A stretch of 64,000 bases of DNA, taken from positions 1-64,000 of the forward strand of contig NZ_QQPQ01000026.1 in the NCBI RefSeq assembly GCF_003346715.1, given 5' to 3'. The notes under the pieces are model-generated. The model was not told where the DNA came from and ran no database searches. It worked only from the letters and a program-made list of their open reading frames with translations. Every line of letters starts with the position of its first letter. The stretch's first letter is position 1. Source of the DNA: Oceanispirochaeta sp. M1. Its GTDB lineage: Bacteria > Spirochaetota > Spirochaetia > DSM-2461. Position numbers and translations under genes: made by a program. Shown here in pieces: positions 26,143 through 34,002 of the stretch.

Positions 26143-27480
26143 TTAGAAAAAGAGGGATGTTGAGAGGAGTATCTCATAACGTTCTGATAGATCTCCCGGT
26201 CCGAAAAGATCAAATCCAACGGTAGTTCTCAGGTTTATTGAGGTCAGTTTTTCAGGAAATACAAGGAAATCACATCCCAGTGTCATTCTCATATCTTTTT
26301 CAGGGGAGAAGGATCTGCCCGCAGGGAATACAATGCCGAAATCACTGAAAGGCTGCAGCTGTGCTTCCATCACATTTTTCCAATTGAATATTTTAATGGG
26401 AAGGCTGTTATTGAAAAAGACTCCCTGCATACCGGATAGATTAAAGTCGGGAACACCCCTCATATATTCACCCAGTTCATAAATTTCATCCCTGATTGCT
26501 GTGAATGCTAAAATCCTGTTTCCATATGACATATTATTATTTATAAGGGTGAACCATCTGTTTGATAACAGGAGCTGTCCCTTGAATCCGTCTTCAGGGA
26601 CTATTCTGCTTATCAGTTCAGTCTCCCAGTGCAAACCATCCTGGAAATTACCTACCCAGTTAATCTGATCCCTTCCTCCCTTCTGATAAATACCATAGGA
26701 CTGAGGTTCTTTTTTTATATAGGATTCTCCCATGCCTATCTTATCACGATAGTTGTAGGTCAGTTCAAAGGTCGGGGCCGCTTCATAATAATAATCTGAT
26801 CCAAGATCGAAATTTGTAGCTATATAGAAATCAGATTTATTGAATGTATAGTATTCAATAACTTCAACTCCATCTTTCTTTATTGCACGGTCAAAAGCCT
26901 GAATCCATGAGACCGTAAAAGAGATCCCTTTTATATTGATATTCGAAAAACTGGTCTCCACATTCCAGAAATTGATTCCAAAATTGTCGGTTACAGGATC
27001 AATGCCTACTCCGAAATCACCGTCTATTCTGAAGTTCACCAGAGTCCCGAAAAAGTTGGCATAATTTACTTTCAGCTGCAGAGAGAAGTTATCGTTACTG
27101 TTGAAGATAGGAATTAAAAGTGGGACAAAGGTCCATCCGTCTATGACAGATATTTTAAGGGTATATCTTTTTGAGCTATCATCCAGATCAGCTTCTGATG
27201 GAATAAGTTCTGCTTCTACAGTTTTAAATATTCTCAGATTGATAAGATCCTGTTTCATTTTCAAGGCAAATTTCTGCATTGATTCATAGTTTGAAAACTC
27301 GGCAGTTTCGGGAGCATTCAGATAGTTATCTATAGCCCAGGGGCGGCTGATTCCATCAATTTCATATTCATAATTATCTATAATATAATGGGGAGTTGCT
27401 TCAGGATCGTTCTGAGCATAGAGAGAAATACAGCTGATGCTGAATATAATCAGTATTGTTATGAAGGAGCGGATATTCAA
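26143..27480 (-). CDS. Omp85-like outer-membrane barrel with single POTRA-type domain
   Basis: A signal peptide is cut near SLYAQ (residue 23). Residues about 32-115 look like a POTRA domain (KMKQDLINLRIFKTVEAEL), and residues 120-445 are amphipathic strands ending in Phe (LLSTSLFF). That is the layout of BamA/TamA/two-partner-type outer-membrane proteins, but short (445 residues) and with a single POTRA-like domain. Function is not assigned: it could translocate or anchor a surface protein, or be a structural barrel. It faces the HtrA-like gene and is divergent from lipB. Confidence 0.72.
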   Translation of the reverse strand: MNIRSFITILIIFSISCISLYAQNDPEATPHYIIDNYEYEIDGISRPWAIDNYLNAPETAEFSNYESMQKFALKMKQDLINLRIFKTVEAELIPSEADLDDSSKRYTLKISVIDGWTFVPLLIPIFNSNDNFSLQLKVNYANFFGTLVNFRIDGDFGVGIDPVTDNFGINFWNVETSFSNINIKGISFTVSWIQAFDRAIKKDGVEVIEYYTFNKSDFYIATNFDLGSDYYYEAAPTFELTYNYRDKIGMGESYIKKEPQSYGIYQKGGRDQINWVGNFQDGLHWETELISRIVPEDGFKGQLLLSNRWFTLINNNMSYGNRILAFTAIRDEIYELGEYMRGVPDFNLSGMQGVFFNNSLPIKIFNWKNVMEAQLQPFSDFGIVFPAGRSFSPEKDMRMTLGCDFLVFPEKLTSINLRTTVGFDLFGPGDLSERYEILLSTSLFF

Positions 27481-27617
27481 CAGTGATGCTTTATCCTACA
27501 GGCTGTTTTATTTTGAATATAATCCATGTGGAAGATAGTACATCTACTCCCTGTTAAAGTAAAGCTTTTAAGTGAATCGGACTTCACCTGATGATCAACT
27601 CTCGATACAATAACAAT

Positions 27618-28271
27618 ATGAAACTGACTGTGTATACTCCGGGAACGGTTCCCTATGAAGAGGCTCTTGAATGGCAGTATGAGCTTGTAGAAAAAAGAAG
27701 AAATCAGGAGATAAATGACTGCCTTATTCTCCTGCAGCATCCGCCTGTGCTGACAACAGGGCGACGGAAACAGGAACATAATATCCTGATTGATGCTCAA
27801 TCAATGGATATTCCTGTTATCAGAACAAATAGAGGCGGGGAAGTCACCTATCATGGTCCCGGACAGCTTGTAGGATATCTGATTGTTGATCTTGCGGCAT
27901 TTTCCAGAAGGGTTAAGCAGTTTGTGTTTAATCTGGAAGAGGTTTTTGTCCGTTTTCTTGACAGAGAATATGGAATCCGGGCGGATCGTTACGATAAGCA
28001 TCGGGGTGTCTGGGTGGGTAATGACAAGATCACTGCCATCGGACTCGCCATAGAACGTGAAATTACAATGCATGGTTTTGCATTCAATATAAATACAGAT
28101 CTGGAACACTTCAAATGGATAGTTCCCTGCGGCATCTCAGATAAAGGGGTTACCTCTCTTGAGAAGCTTACAGGAAAAACTCAGGATCTTGAAGCATTAA
28201 TACCCAGGATAGCCGAAATCTATAAAGAGGTTTATTCCTACGATTCAATGGAGATTATTCATGGCAGATAA
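27618..28271 (+). CDS. lipB: Lipoyl(octanoyl) transferase
   Basis: Transfers octanoate from acyl carrier protein to lipoyl-dependent enzymes. Family signatures are [28 protein letters not shown], the Lys in NDKITAIG and the catalytic Cys in [12 protein letters not shown]. The ATG at 27618 gives the family N-terminus; an in-frame ATG at 27591 adds nine residues. Neither has a clear ribosome site. It overlaps lipA by 11 bases, so octanoylation and sulfur insertion are coupled. Confidence 0.96.
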   Translation: MKLTVYTPGTVPYEEALEWQYELVEKRRNQEINDCLILLQHPPVLTTGRRKQEHNILIDAQSMDIPVIRTNRGGEVTYHGPGQLVGYLIVDLAAFSRRVKQFVFNLEEVFVRFLDREYGIRADRYDKHRGVWVGNDKITAIGLAIEREITMHGFAFNINTDLEHFKWIVPCGISDKGVTSLEKLTGKTQDLEALIPRIAEIYKEVYSYDSMEIIHGR

Positions 28272-29160
28272 CAATATAGATACAGCTGTTGCAGAAGCTA
28301 AACCCTTAAGAAAACCTGAATGGCTTAAAATACCGATACGCAGGGGAAATAATCTTGCCTATGTGGAGGATCTATTAAAGGATTCCACCCTTAATACTGT
28401 CTGTAAAGAGGCAAACTGTCCCAACAGAATGGAGTGTTACAGCAATAAAACTGCAACCTTTATGATTCTGGGGAGTATCTGTACCAGGGGCTGCCGCTTC
28501 TGCAATGTTACGGGAGGAACACCCGGATGTCCCGATCCGGAAGAACCTGCCAAACTGGCTGAGGCAGTAAGGGCACTGGGTTTGAAATTCGCTGTGGTTA
28601 CTTCGGTAACCCGGGATGATCTGGAAGACGGTGGAGCTTCGGTTTTTGCGTCAGTTATACATGAGGTTCACTCTCTTGATCCTCCTGTGGGAATCGAGGT
28701 TCTCATTCCTGATTTTCAGGGGAACAGGCAGGCTCTGGAGACCGTTCTCAAGGCAGGACCTGAGATTCTGAATCATAATGTGGAAACTGTTCCTTCTCTC
28801 TATGAAACTGTAAGGCCGGAAGCAGAATACAGGCGTTCTCTTGAAGTACTTGCCAGAGTAAAAGAGATTGATCCTTCTATTTATACAAAGTCCGGTCTTA
28901 TGCTCGGGCTTGGTGAAAGTGAAGAGGAAGTTCTTCAGGTTTTGAAGGATCTACGCAGTTCAGGTTGTGATTTTCTTACTATGGGACAGTATCTCCGCCC
29001 CTCAAAAGAGCATCTGCCTGTAAAAAAATATATCAGCCCTGATACTTTTAAGAAATATGAGAAGGCAGCGCTTTCCATGGGATTCAAGGCTGCAGCCTGC
29101 GCTCCCTTTGTAAGGAGCTCCTACAATGCTGCGGTGATGCTGGAAGCCGTTGAGATTTGA
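28261..29160 (+). CDS. lipA: Lipoyl synthase
   Basis: Radical-SAM enzyme that inserts two sulfurs into octanoyl groups. Cys74, Cys78 and Cys81 (CTRGCRFC) hold the SAM cluster, and Cys48, Cys53 and Cys59 hold the auxiliary cluster that is the sulfur donor; the C-terminal RSSYNA Ser motif is present. The 299-residue length is normal. The gene overlaps lipB and ends four bases from the end of pspF on the other strand. Confidence 0.98.
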   Translation: MADNNIDTAVAEAKPLRKPEWLKIPIRRGNNLAYVEDLLKDSTLNTVCKEANCPNRMECYSNKTATFMILGSICTRGCRFCNVTGGTPGCPDPEEPAKLAEAVRALGLKFAVVTSVTRDDLEDGGASVFASVIHEVHSLDPPVGIEVLIPDFQGNRQALETVLKAGPEILNHNVETVPSLYETVRPEAEYRRSLEVLARVKEIDPSIYTKSGLMLGLGESEEEVLQVLKDLRSSGCDFLTMGQYLRPSKEHLPVKKYISPDTFKKYEKAALSMGFKAAACAPFVRSSYNAAVMLEAVEI

Positions 29161-29163
29161 GAA

Positions 29164-30261
29164 TTACTCTTCTTCTCCCTTTTCCTCACTGAGATAGGAC
29201 TGATATTTCTTGTAGAGCCCCCTGAACTGGTCATAACTCAGTCCGAGAGCCTCGGCAGCCTTTTTCTGGCTGAATCGGCTCTCCTCCAGTGCTCTGCGGA
29301 TAAACTGGAGTTCCAGTTTCAACATAAAGTCTCTGTATTCTTCCAGAGGGATTACTTCATACTCATTTTTCTGTGAATTGTCTGATCCCTCTGATCCTTC
29401 TGATTTTCCAGGTTTTTCTGGTTGTGAAGAGGACTCTCCCCCATTTTTAAAAGTCTCCACAGAGCTTCGGGAATCAACCAGATAGGGATTATTAAAGGGA
29501 TCCAATTCCAAATCTTCGATCAGGGTTCCTTCTGTCTTATATACTGCCCTTTCAACTGCATTTTTCAATTCACGCACATTCCCGGGCCATGAATACTCCT
29601 GAATCTTCTGAATCAGTTCGGGAGAGAAATCGGGGACATCCAGCTTACCCATCTCTCTGGACATCCGCATGGCAAAATGAGAGGCAAGGAGGGTAATATC
29701 CGTTGAACGGTAGCGCAGAGGAGGGAGATAGAGTACTTCAAAGGAGAGGCGGTCCAGAAGATCCTCCTTGAATTTCCCCTGGCGGCAAAGTGCTGGAAGA
29801 TCGGCATTTGTGGCACCGATGATTCGGACATTCACCTCTTTTTCCTGGGAGCTGCCCACACGGCTGAAACGGCCGTACTCAACTGTTCTGAGTATTTTTT
29901 CCTGTACTTCCATAGGAACCAGCCCGATCTCATCAAGAAAAAGGGTTCCTCCGTCGGCCTCCTCAAAACGTCCTTTTCTCATTTTTGCGGCACCCGTAAA
30001 GGAGCCTGATTCATGACCGAAGAGTTCTGATTCAAGCAGGTTGGGGGGGAGTGCGGCACAGTTAACCGGAACATATGGTTCTTTCCATCTGTCCGAAAGG
30101 AAATGGAGCCGGGCCGCTGCCAGTTCCTTACCTGTTCCTCTCTCTCCGATAAGGAGTATGGGGCGATCAACCCGGGCAGCAAGACTCAGGTTCTGTTGAA
30201 AATCCATAAAGGCGGGAGATTCTCCCAATGCATCATTGCTTGATGTATAATTCTGACTCAT
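29164..30261 (-). CDS. pspF: Sigma-54-dependent activator PspF-like
   Basis: An AAA+ enhancer-binding protein that activates sigma-54 promoters. There is no N-terminal receiver domain, as in PspF. The AAA+ region shows Walker A (GERGTGKE), the sigma-54 loop in the variant GSFTGA (GAFTGA is usual), Walker B (LFLDEIG) and the sensor Arg region WPGNVRELKN. A Fis-type helix-turn-helix is at the C-terminus (KKAAEALGLSYDQFRGL). A Ser/Glu-rich linker sits before it. The ATG at 30261 lies inside a palindrome (ATAGGCCTAT). It is divergent from the pspA sigma-54 promoter. Confidence 0.93.
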   Translation of the reverse strand: MSQNYTSSNDALGESPAFMDFQQNLSLAARVDRPILLIGERGTGKELAAARLHFLSDRWKEPYVPVNCAALPPNLLESELFGHESGSFTGAAKMRKGRFEEADGGTLFLDEIGLVPMEVQEKILRTVEYGRFSRVGSSQEKEVNVRIIGATNADLPALCRQGKFKEDLLDRLSFEVLYLPPLRYRSTDITLLASHFAMRMSREMGKLDVPDFSPELIQKIQEYSWPGNVRELKNAVERAVYKTEGTLIEDLELDPFNNPYLVDSRSSVETFKNGGESSSQPEKPGKSEGSEGSDNSQKNEYEVIPLEEYRDFMLKLELQFIRRALEESRFSQKKAAEALGLSYDQFRGLYKKYQSYLSEEKGEEE

Positions 30262-30348
30262 AGGCCTATTGTACTGATGAATGGCAAAAAATACCAATAG
30301 AATTCTGATTCAAAGTGCTGAGGGTGCCTAGAATACCTGTTTTAGAAA

Positions 30349-30365
30349 TTGGCACGCCTCTTGCA
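30349..30365 (+). promoter_or_regulatory. Sigma-54 (-24/-12) promoter of pspA
   Basis: TTGGCACG-N4-TTGCA matches the sigma-54 consensus (TGGCAC-N5-TTGCA) exactly at the key GG and GC positions with correct spacing. It lies 83 bases before the pspA start and is divergent from pspF, as in characterised psp operons. The spacer to pspF (30262-30348) should hold PspF binding sites. Confidence 0.92.
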
Positions 30366-30448
30366 ATGTGATTAGTAACAAAATTATTAATTTGAGTTTT
30401 TCTTCCAAACGGGAATCGAATCCGGGAGTGAAACTTGAGGAGGAATGT

Positions 30449-31120
30449 ATGAGTATTTTTTCCAGATTTAGAGATATCGTGAATTCTAATATTAACGATT
30501 TGCTGGATAAGGTTGAAGAACCTGAAAAAATGATCCGTCTGATGATACAGGAAATGGAAGACACTCTTGTTGAATTGAAATCTTCCTGTGCCGGTAAAAT
30601 GGCATCCAGAGCCGAGATCAACAGGGAAAAAGAGTACCTTGAAAAAACCCTGGACCGCTGGGACAGCAGAGCCCGCCTGGCCCTTGAGAAAAAGAGAGAA
30701 GATCTGGCAAGAGAAGCCCTTCTTGAAAAGAAAAACTGTCTGAATCAGATAGATCTTATGGGAAAGGATCTGGAGCACTTCGTAAAGCTTATTGACGAGT
30801 GTAAATCCAATATTCTACAATTGGAACAGAAACTTGAAGAGGTTCGTCAGAAACACAAAATTCTGATACAGAGAGGCCGTCATGCTGAAGAAACCAAGCA
30901 GGCCAGATCCGCAATGAGACAGGCCAGCGGAACAGATGCTTTTCACAGGTTCAATGAACTGGAAAAGACTGTAGAACGTATGGAAGCGGAAGCGGAACTC
31001 TCCGGATACGGAGCATCTGTGGACAGTTCCATTGAACATGAGTTTGACAAGCTTGAGTCTGAATCAGAAATCGATGAAGAACTGGAAGCTCTTAAGAAGT
31101 CCATGAAGGGGAAAGAATAA
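30449..31120 (+). CDS. pspA: Phage shock protein A
   Basis: A 223-residue coiled-coil, ESCRT-III-like membrane-repair protein (PspA/IM30). The start MSIFSRFRDIVNSNINDLLDKVEEPEKMI is family-typical, followed by a long helical region and an acidic C-terminus. GAGGAGG lies a few bases before the ATG at 30449; a longer in-frame version from 30368 would run over the promoter. In known systems PspA binds and inhibits PspF until envelope stress. It is the first gene of a pspA-pspB-pspC unit. Confidence 0.95.
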   Translation: MSIFSRFRDIVNSNINDLLDKVEEPEKMIRLMIQEMEDTLVELKSSCAGKMASRAEINREKEYLEKTLDRWDSRARLALEKKREDLAREALLEKKNCLNQIDLMGKDLEHFVKLIDECKSNILQLEQKLEEVRQKHKILIQRGRHAEETKQARSAMRQASGTDAFHRFNELEKTVERMEAEAELSGYGASVDSSIEHEFDKLESESEIDEELEALKKSMKGKE

Positions 31121-31122
31121 AG

Positions 31123-31350
31123 ATGCATGCTGTCTGGATAGTTGCCATTGCCGTGGGTATACCCGTTTTAAGCGGGACAATTACCCGTATTACAAAATTA
31201 TATTATACTAACAAAGAGAAAGAACGGAATATAAACCTCAGTGAGGAAGCTGAGGCCCTGGGTGACATTCAGACGAGTATGAATGATCTTAAAAGGAGGG
31301 TGGCAAATCTTGAAACCATCCTCCTGGATCTGGAAAACAGAACCCCTTGA
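31123..31350 (+). CDS. pspB: PspB-like membrane protein
   Basis: A 75-residue protein with one N-terminal membrane segment (VWIVAIAVGIPVLSG) followed by a charged coiled coil ending RRVANLETILLDLENR, the same layout as PspB of enterobacteria (membrane helix, then helix ending ALESILD). Identity is low, and the assignment rests on layout and position between pspA (two-base gap) and pspC. Confidence 0.75.
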   Translation: MHAVWIVAIAVGIPVLSGTITRITKLYYTNKEKERNINLSEEAEALGDIQTSMNDLKRRVANLETILLDLENRTP

Positions 31351-31398
31351 GATCTCCCTTAAAGGGAATCTTGACAAGATATTTTACAGGAGATTGTA

Positions 31399-31776
31399 AT
31401 GATGGCTTATAGTGCAAGGAAACTGTACCGTTCACGGAGAGGTAAAATCTTCGGAATCTGTCAGGGTATCGCAGACTGGAGAGACCTTCCGGTGGAATAT
31501 ATACGGATCTTTATGATCCTGGTGTTTATTTTTTCCGGTTTCTTTCCTGTGGGAATACTATATTTTCTGGCTGCATTAATAATACCCGTTGAACCTGCGG
31601 GATACGGTGAATCCAAAGAATCCAAATTCGGCGAAGCTGATGAGAAAAGGAAAGACCGGTATGAAAATGTACGTAGGGATTTCAGTGATCTGAAAGACCG
31701 TGTGAAGAATATGGAAGGCCGGGTTTTTGATAAAGAACGTGACTGGGATGAACGGTTTAAGAAAGATAAGAATTAG
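31399..31776 (+). CDS. pspC: Phage shock protein C
   Basis: A 125-residue PspC-domain protein. The cytoplasmic start (KLYRSRRGKIFGICQGIADWRD) is followed by two membrane segments (YIRIFMILVFIFSGFFPVG and YFLAALIIPVEP) and a charged, helical tail. In enterobacteria PspB and PspC relay envelope stress to PspA. AGGAG lies upstream of the ATG at 31399; a 48-base gap separates it from pspB. Confidence 0.92.
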   Translation: MMAYSARKLYRSRRGKIFGICQGIADWRDLPVEYIRIFMILVFIFSGFFPVGILYFLAALIIPVEPAGYGESKESKFGEADEKRKDRYENVRRDFSDLKDRVKNMEGRVFDKERDWDERFKKDKN

Positions 31777-31862
31777 AACTGATCTTCGATTTTGAAGAAT
31801 ATTACAACATTGAAGAATACCAGAGCCGGGAGGAACTTATAATGAGCTTCTACCGGTTCTCT

Positions 31863-32633
31863 TTATTTATAACCAAGATCCCTGGAGATCCTTTCACTTC
31901 CTTCCTTTATTTTAACAGACAGTTTTTTTAATTTCTCTTTTGTCATTCTGATGGAGGGACCCGAGATACTGACGGCTCCGCAGACCTGTCCTCTATTGTC
32001 GTATATGGGCGACGCTATACAGCGGACGCCGGGTTCATTCTCTTCCATATCGAAGCCCCAGCCGTTTTTCCTTATTTCCCTGAGTCTTTCTTCAAGTTCT
32101 TCAATTGTTTTTACGCTGTGTTCAGTAGGGGGGGTCCAGTCTGCTGCTTCAAGCATCTGATTCTTTTTATCATCAGGAAGATTTGCCAGAATCACCTTTC
32201 CTACAGCTGTGTATACAGGGGGAGCGAAACGCCCCTGTGCCGATCCCATGGCAACTCTTAAGGCAAGCTGGGATTCAATTTTATCAAGATAAAAAACCTG
32301 ATTGTTCTCCATGGATGCCAGGTGTATGGTCTCCTGAGAATATTCTGCCAGTTCTTCCATGACAGGAAGTGATGCTTTATGGATATCAAGTCTGTTCAGG
32401 GCCTGAACTCCCGTTTGAAACAGTTTCAGGGTCAGTGAGTATTTTTCATTGATTCTGTTCTGACGCACATAACCTAGGCCTGTGAGTGTATTAAGAAATC
32501 TGTAGACAGTGCTCTTATTACCATCTACGGCCGCTGCCAGTTCCGTTACACCGACTTCTTCTTCTGTAGACAGGGTTTCCAGGAGCTTCATCGTCTTTAT
32601 AACGGATAGAACAGGGTCTGCATTTTTTATCAT
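31863..32633 (-). CDS. IclR-family transcriptional regulator
   Basis: A 256-residue protein with an N-terminal winged helix-turn-helix (EEVGVTELAAAVDGNKSTVYRFLNT) and a C-terminal IclR effector domain (residues about 75-250, with SGPSIRMT near the end). Such regulators usually control carbon-source genes nearby, but none is adjacent: pspC is on one side and small genes on the other. TTGTTTCA repeats upstream (32673-32700) suggest autoregulation. Confidence 0.93.
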   Translation of the reverse strand: MIKNADPVLSVIKTMKLLETLSTEEEVGVTELAAAVDGNKSTVYRFLNTLTGLGYVRQNRINEKYSLTLKLFQTGVQALNRLDIHKASLPVMEELAEYSQETIHLASMENNQVFYLDKIESQLALRVAMGSAQGRFAPPVYTAVGKVILANLPDDKKNQMLEAADWTPPTEHSVKTIEELEERLREIRKNGWGFDMEENEPGVRCIASPIYDNRGQVCGAVSISGPSIRMTKEKLKKLSVKIKEGSERISRDLGYK

Positions 32634-32672
32634 GCATCATTCTATCTCGGGGGCTGTCGCTTTGTATATTGC

Positions 32673-32700
32673 TTGTTTCATTTTTTAAAGGATTGTTTCA
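32673..32700 (-). promoter_or_regulatory. Direct repeats upstream of the IclR gene
   Basis: TTGTTTCA occurs at 32673-32680 and 32693-32700, exactly 20 bases apart (two helical turns). They lie 40-67 bases before the IclR start codon, a plausible place for an autoregulatory operator. Motif inference only. Confidence 0.35.
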
Positions 32701-32706
32701 ATAAAA

Positions 32707-32735
32707 CAGGGAGCTGTTTTAAATACAGCTCCCTG
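32707..32735 (-). terminator. Intrinsic terminator of the small-gene pair
   Basis: CAGGGAGCTG (32707-32716) and CAGCTCCCTG (32726-32735) form a perfect ten-base-pair stem with a nine-base loop. On the minus strand a T-rich tail follows. It lies nine bases after the stop of the 57-residue gene at 32744. Confidence 0.85.
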
Positions 32736-32743
32736 AATAGATA

Positions 32744-32917
32744 TTATCTGCTTAACAGATTTCTGAAGGCCAGCAGGAATATAAGTGCATGATTATTGTT
32801 TGCACTCTTCTGCTGGTTTTTATAGTCAATCAGTCTCCGCCTGGCAGCCAGATTCTGCTCCAGTTCCACTTTCCGGTTCTGGTACAGATTGTCATAATTA
32901 TTGTAAAGTTCGTACAT
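32744..32917 (-). CDS. Small hypothetical protein (57 aa)
   Basis: A complete 57-residue frame: MYELYNNYDNLYQNRK..., a basic middle (LAARRRLIDYK), a run NQQKSANNN and a hydrophobic end (HALIFLLAFRNLLSR). I do not recognise a family. AGGGAG lies about nine bases before the ATG, inside the upstream gene's end, and a strong terminator follows the stop. The ATG is one base after the stop of the frameshifted gene at 32919, so the two would be coupled. The amphipathic basic start and hydrophobic tail suggest membrane association. Confidence 0.65.
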   Translation of the reverse strand: MYELYNNYDNLYQNRKVELEQNLAARRRLIDYKNQQKSANNNHALIFLLAFRNLLSR

Positions 32918-32918
32918 T

Positions 32919-33117
32919 TTACTTTCTCCCTGACGGTAAAAGCCATTTCTCCAGGGCTTTCATACCGCCGTATAAATCGGTGTCAGAGAATGAAAGTAAG
33001 GTGCCGGCGTCAGTTTCTATAATGAAACCGGCGACCTTCTTTATCCACTTCAGTTGCGGTGGGCATTTTTATAACAGCCCCCTTAATGGTTTCAGTATTC
33101 TTATCAATAAATCGCAT
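32919..33117 (-). pseudogene. Frameshifted small gene upstream of the 57-aa gene
   Basis: An ATG at 33117 with a very strong ribosome site (GGGAGGAGG, seven bases upstream) opens a frame (MRFIDKNTETIKGAVIKMP...) that stops at 33010 after 35 codons. Near 33026-33039 an adjacent frame takes over and encodes VAGFIIETDAGTLLSFSDTDLYGGMKALEKW up to a stop at 32919. Deleting one C there would give a single protein of about 65 residues in which ...VDKEGAGFII... reads smoothly. So it is either a recently broken gene, a sequencing error, or programmed frameshifting. No family recognised. Confidence 0.6.
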
Positions 33118-33279
33118 TCATATTCCTCCTCCCGAAACAGTTCTGTTCCTTGGAATATTGAAGTGATGAAGCCCTTCCTTTTACTGCAGCGGATGATCAA
33201 TTCCGCATCAGATGATCAGGCTTCCGGATAATTTCGTCGGGATCAGAGAACACGCGCATTCTCCCAATCTGGACAGGCC

Positions 33280-33306
33280 AAAAAAAACCCCCGGATATTC
33301 CGGGGG
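33280..33306 (-). terminator. Intrinsic terminator of the 31-aa gene
   Basis: CCCCCGGA (33288-33295) and TCCGGGGG (33299-33306) form a perfect eight-base-pair stem with a three-base loop; on the minus strand eight Ts follow. It lies 26 bases after the stop at 33332. The stretch 33118-33279 holds only the leader of the frameshifted gene; I see nothing else in it. Confidence 0.9.
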
Positions 33307-33331
33307 TAATATTTAAATTCTTTAATAAACA

Positions 33332-33427
33332 CTAAAGAAGGTACTCCCGGAAATATGACTTATACACATAGACAGCTACTGCTGCTCTATGATCGAATTG
33401 CAGTGATACTTTGTTGCTGAATGTCAT
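33332..33427 (-). CDS. Very small protein (31 aa)
   Basis: The frame encodes MTFSNKVSLQFDHRAAVAVYVYKSYFREYLL and nothing more. The case for a real gene is its setting: GGAGGAC sits about seven bases before the ATG, a -35/-10 pair with a 17-base spacer precedes it (33458-33486), and an intrinsic terminator follows. That is a complete, monocistronic transcription unit of about 180 bases. No family recognised. Alternatives are a leader peptide or a small RNA whose frame is incidental. Confidence 0.6.
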   Translation of the reverse strand: MTFSNKVSLQFDHRAAVAVYVYKSYFREYLL

Positions 33428-33457
33428 ATTTTCGTCCTCCATAGTTGATTTACAGTA

Positions 33458-33486
33458 TTATTATCATGGATTATTAGAATGAACAA
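33458..33486 (-). promoter_or_regulatory. Sigma-70-type promoter for the 31-aa gene
   Basis: On the minus strand TTGTTC (complement of 33481-33486) is followed after 17 bases by TAATAA (complement of 33458-33463), about 30 bases before the ribosome site. Spacing is ideal and the hexamers are near consensus. Confidence 0.6.
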
Positions 33487-33533
33487 GTGTTTTCATTGAT
33501 AAAATTAAAAAATAAATATAGTTTATTTCTGAA

Positions 33534-33953
33534 ATGACCAAAGAAGATCTGATAGAGGCCATACAGAAAGAAGGTAAATTCTCATTTTCACGTTCGGGGG
33601 GACCGGGTGGTCAGAATGTGAATAAAGTTAATACTAAGGTCCTTCTTACGATCTCTCCGGATAATCTTGAATGCCTGAGTGACGAGGAGATTCATAGGGT
33701 AAAAGTCAAGCTGCCTGGCCGTATCAACAGTGAGGGTGAATTCTATATTCAGTTTCAGGAAGAGCGGAGTCAGCTGATGAACAGGGAAAAGGCCGTGGAG
33801 AGAATGGCTGAACTTATCAGTCAGGCTCTAGTGGTGAAGAGGAAAAGGAAAAAGACCCGACCCGGCAGGGCCGCTGTACAGAGAAGGCTGGATGGCAAAA
33901 AAAAACTGAGTAATAAGAAGAAAAGCCGGGGAGCTGTCAGGTTTCATGACTGA
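33534..33953 (+). CDS. arfB: ArfB-like peptidyl-tRNA hydrolase (ribosome rescue)
   Basis: A 139-residue protein with the catalytic GGQ motif in SRSGGPGGQNVNKVNTKV and a basic C-terminal tail (RKRKKTRPGRAA..., KKKLSNKKK) that fits the empty mRNA channel of stalled ribosomes, as in ArfB/YaeJ. It hydrolyses peptidyl-tRNA on non-stop ribosomes. With RqcH at 51868 the window encodes two different rescue pathways. The ribosome site is not obvious. Confidence 0.92.
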   Translation: MTKEDLIEAIQKEGKFSFSRSGGPGGQNVNKVNTKVLLTISPDNLECLSDEEIHRVKVKLPGRINSEGEFYIQFQEERSQLMNREKAVERMAELISQALVVKRKRKKTRPGRAAVQRRLDGKKKLSNKKKSRGAVRFHD

Positions 33954-34002
33954 AACAGATTAACTCCTTTCCGGCTTTTTATATTCTTATATTCAGGGAC
34001 TT

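Noticed and set aside
27572-27587. GTGAA/TTCAC inverted repeat before lipB as an operator
   Set aside because: Five-base arms are short enough to occur by chance and no regulator is suggested by context.
32785-33231. A 148-codon plus-strand frame in the small-gene region
   Set aside because: It has low-quality composition, no ribosome site, and lies opposite two minus-strand genes that have strong ribosome sites and terminators.
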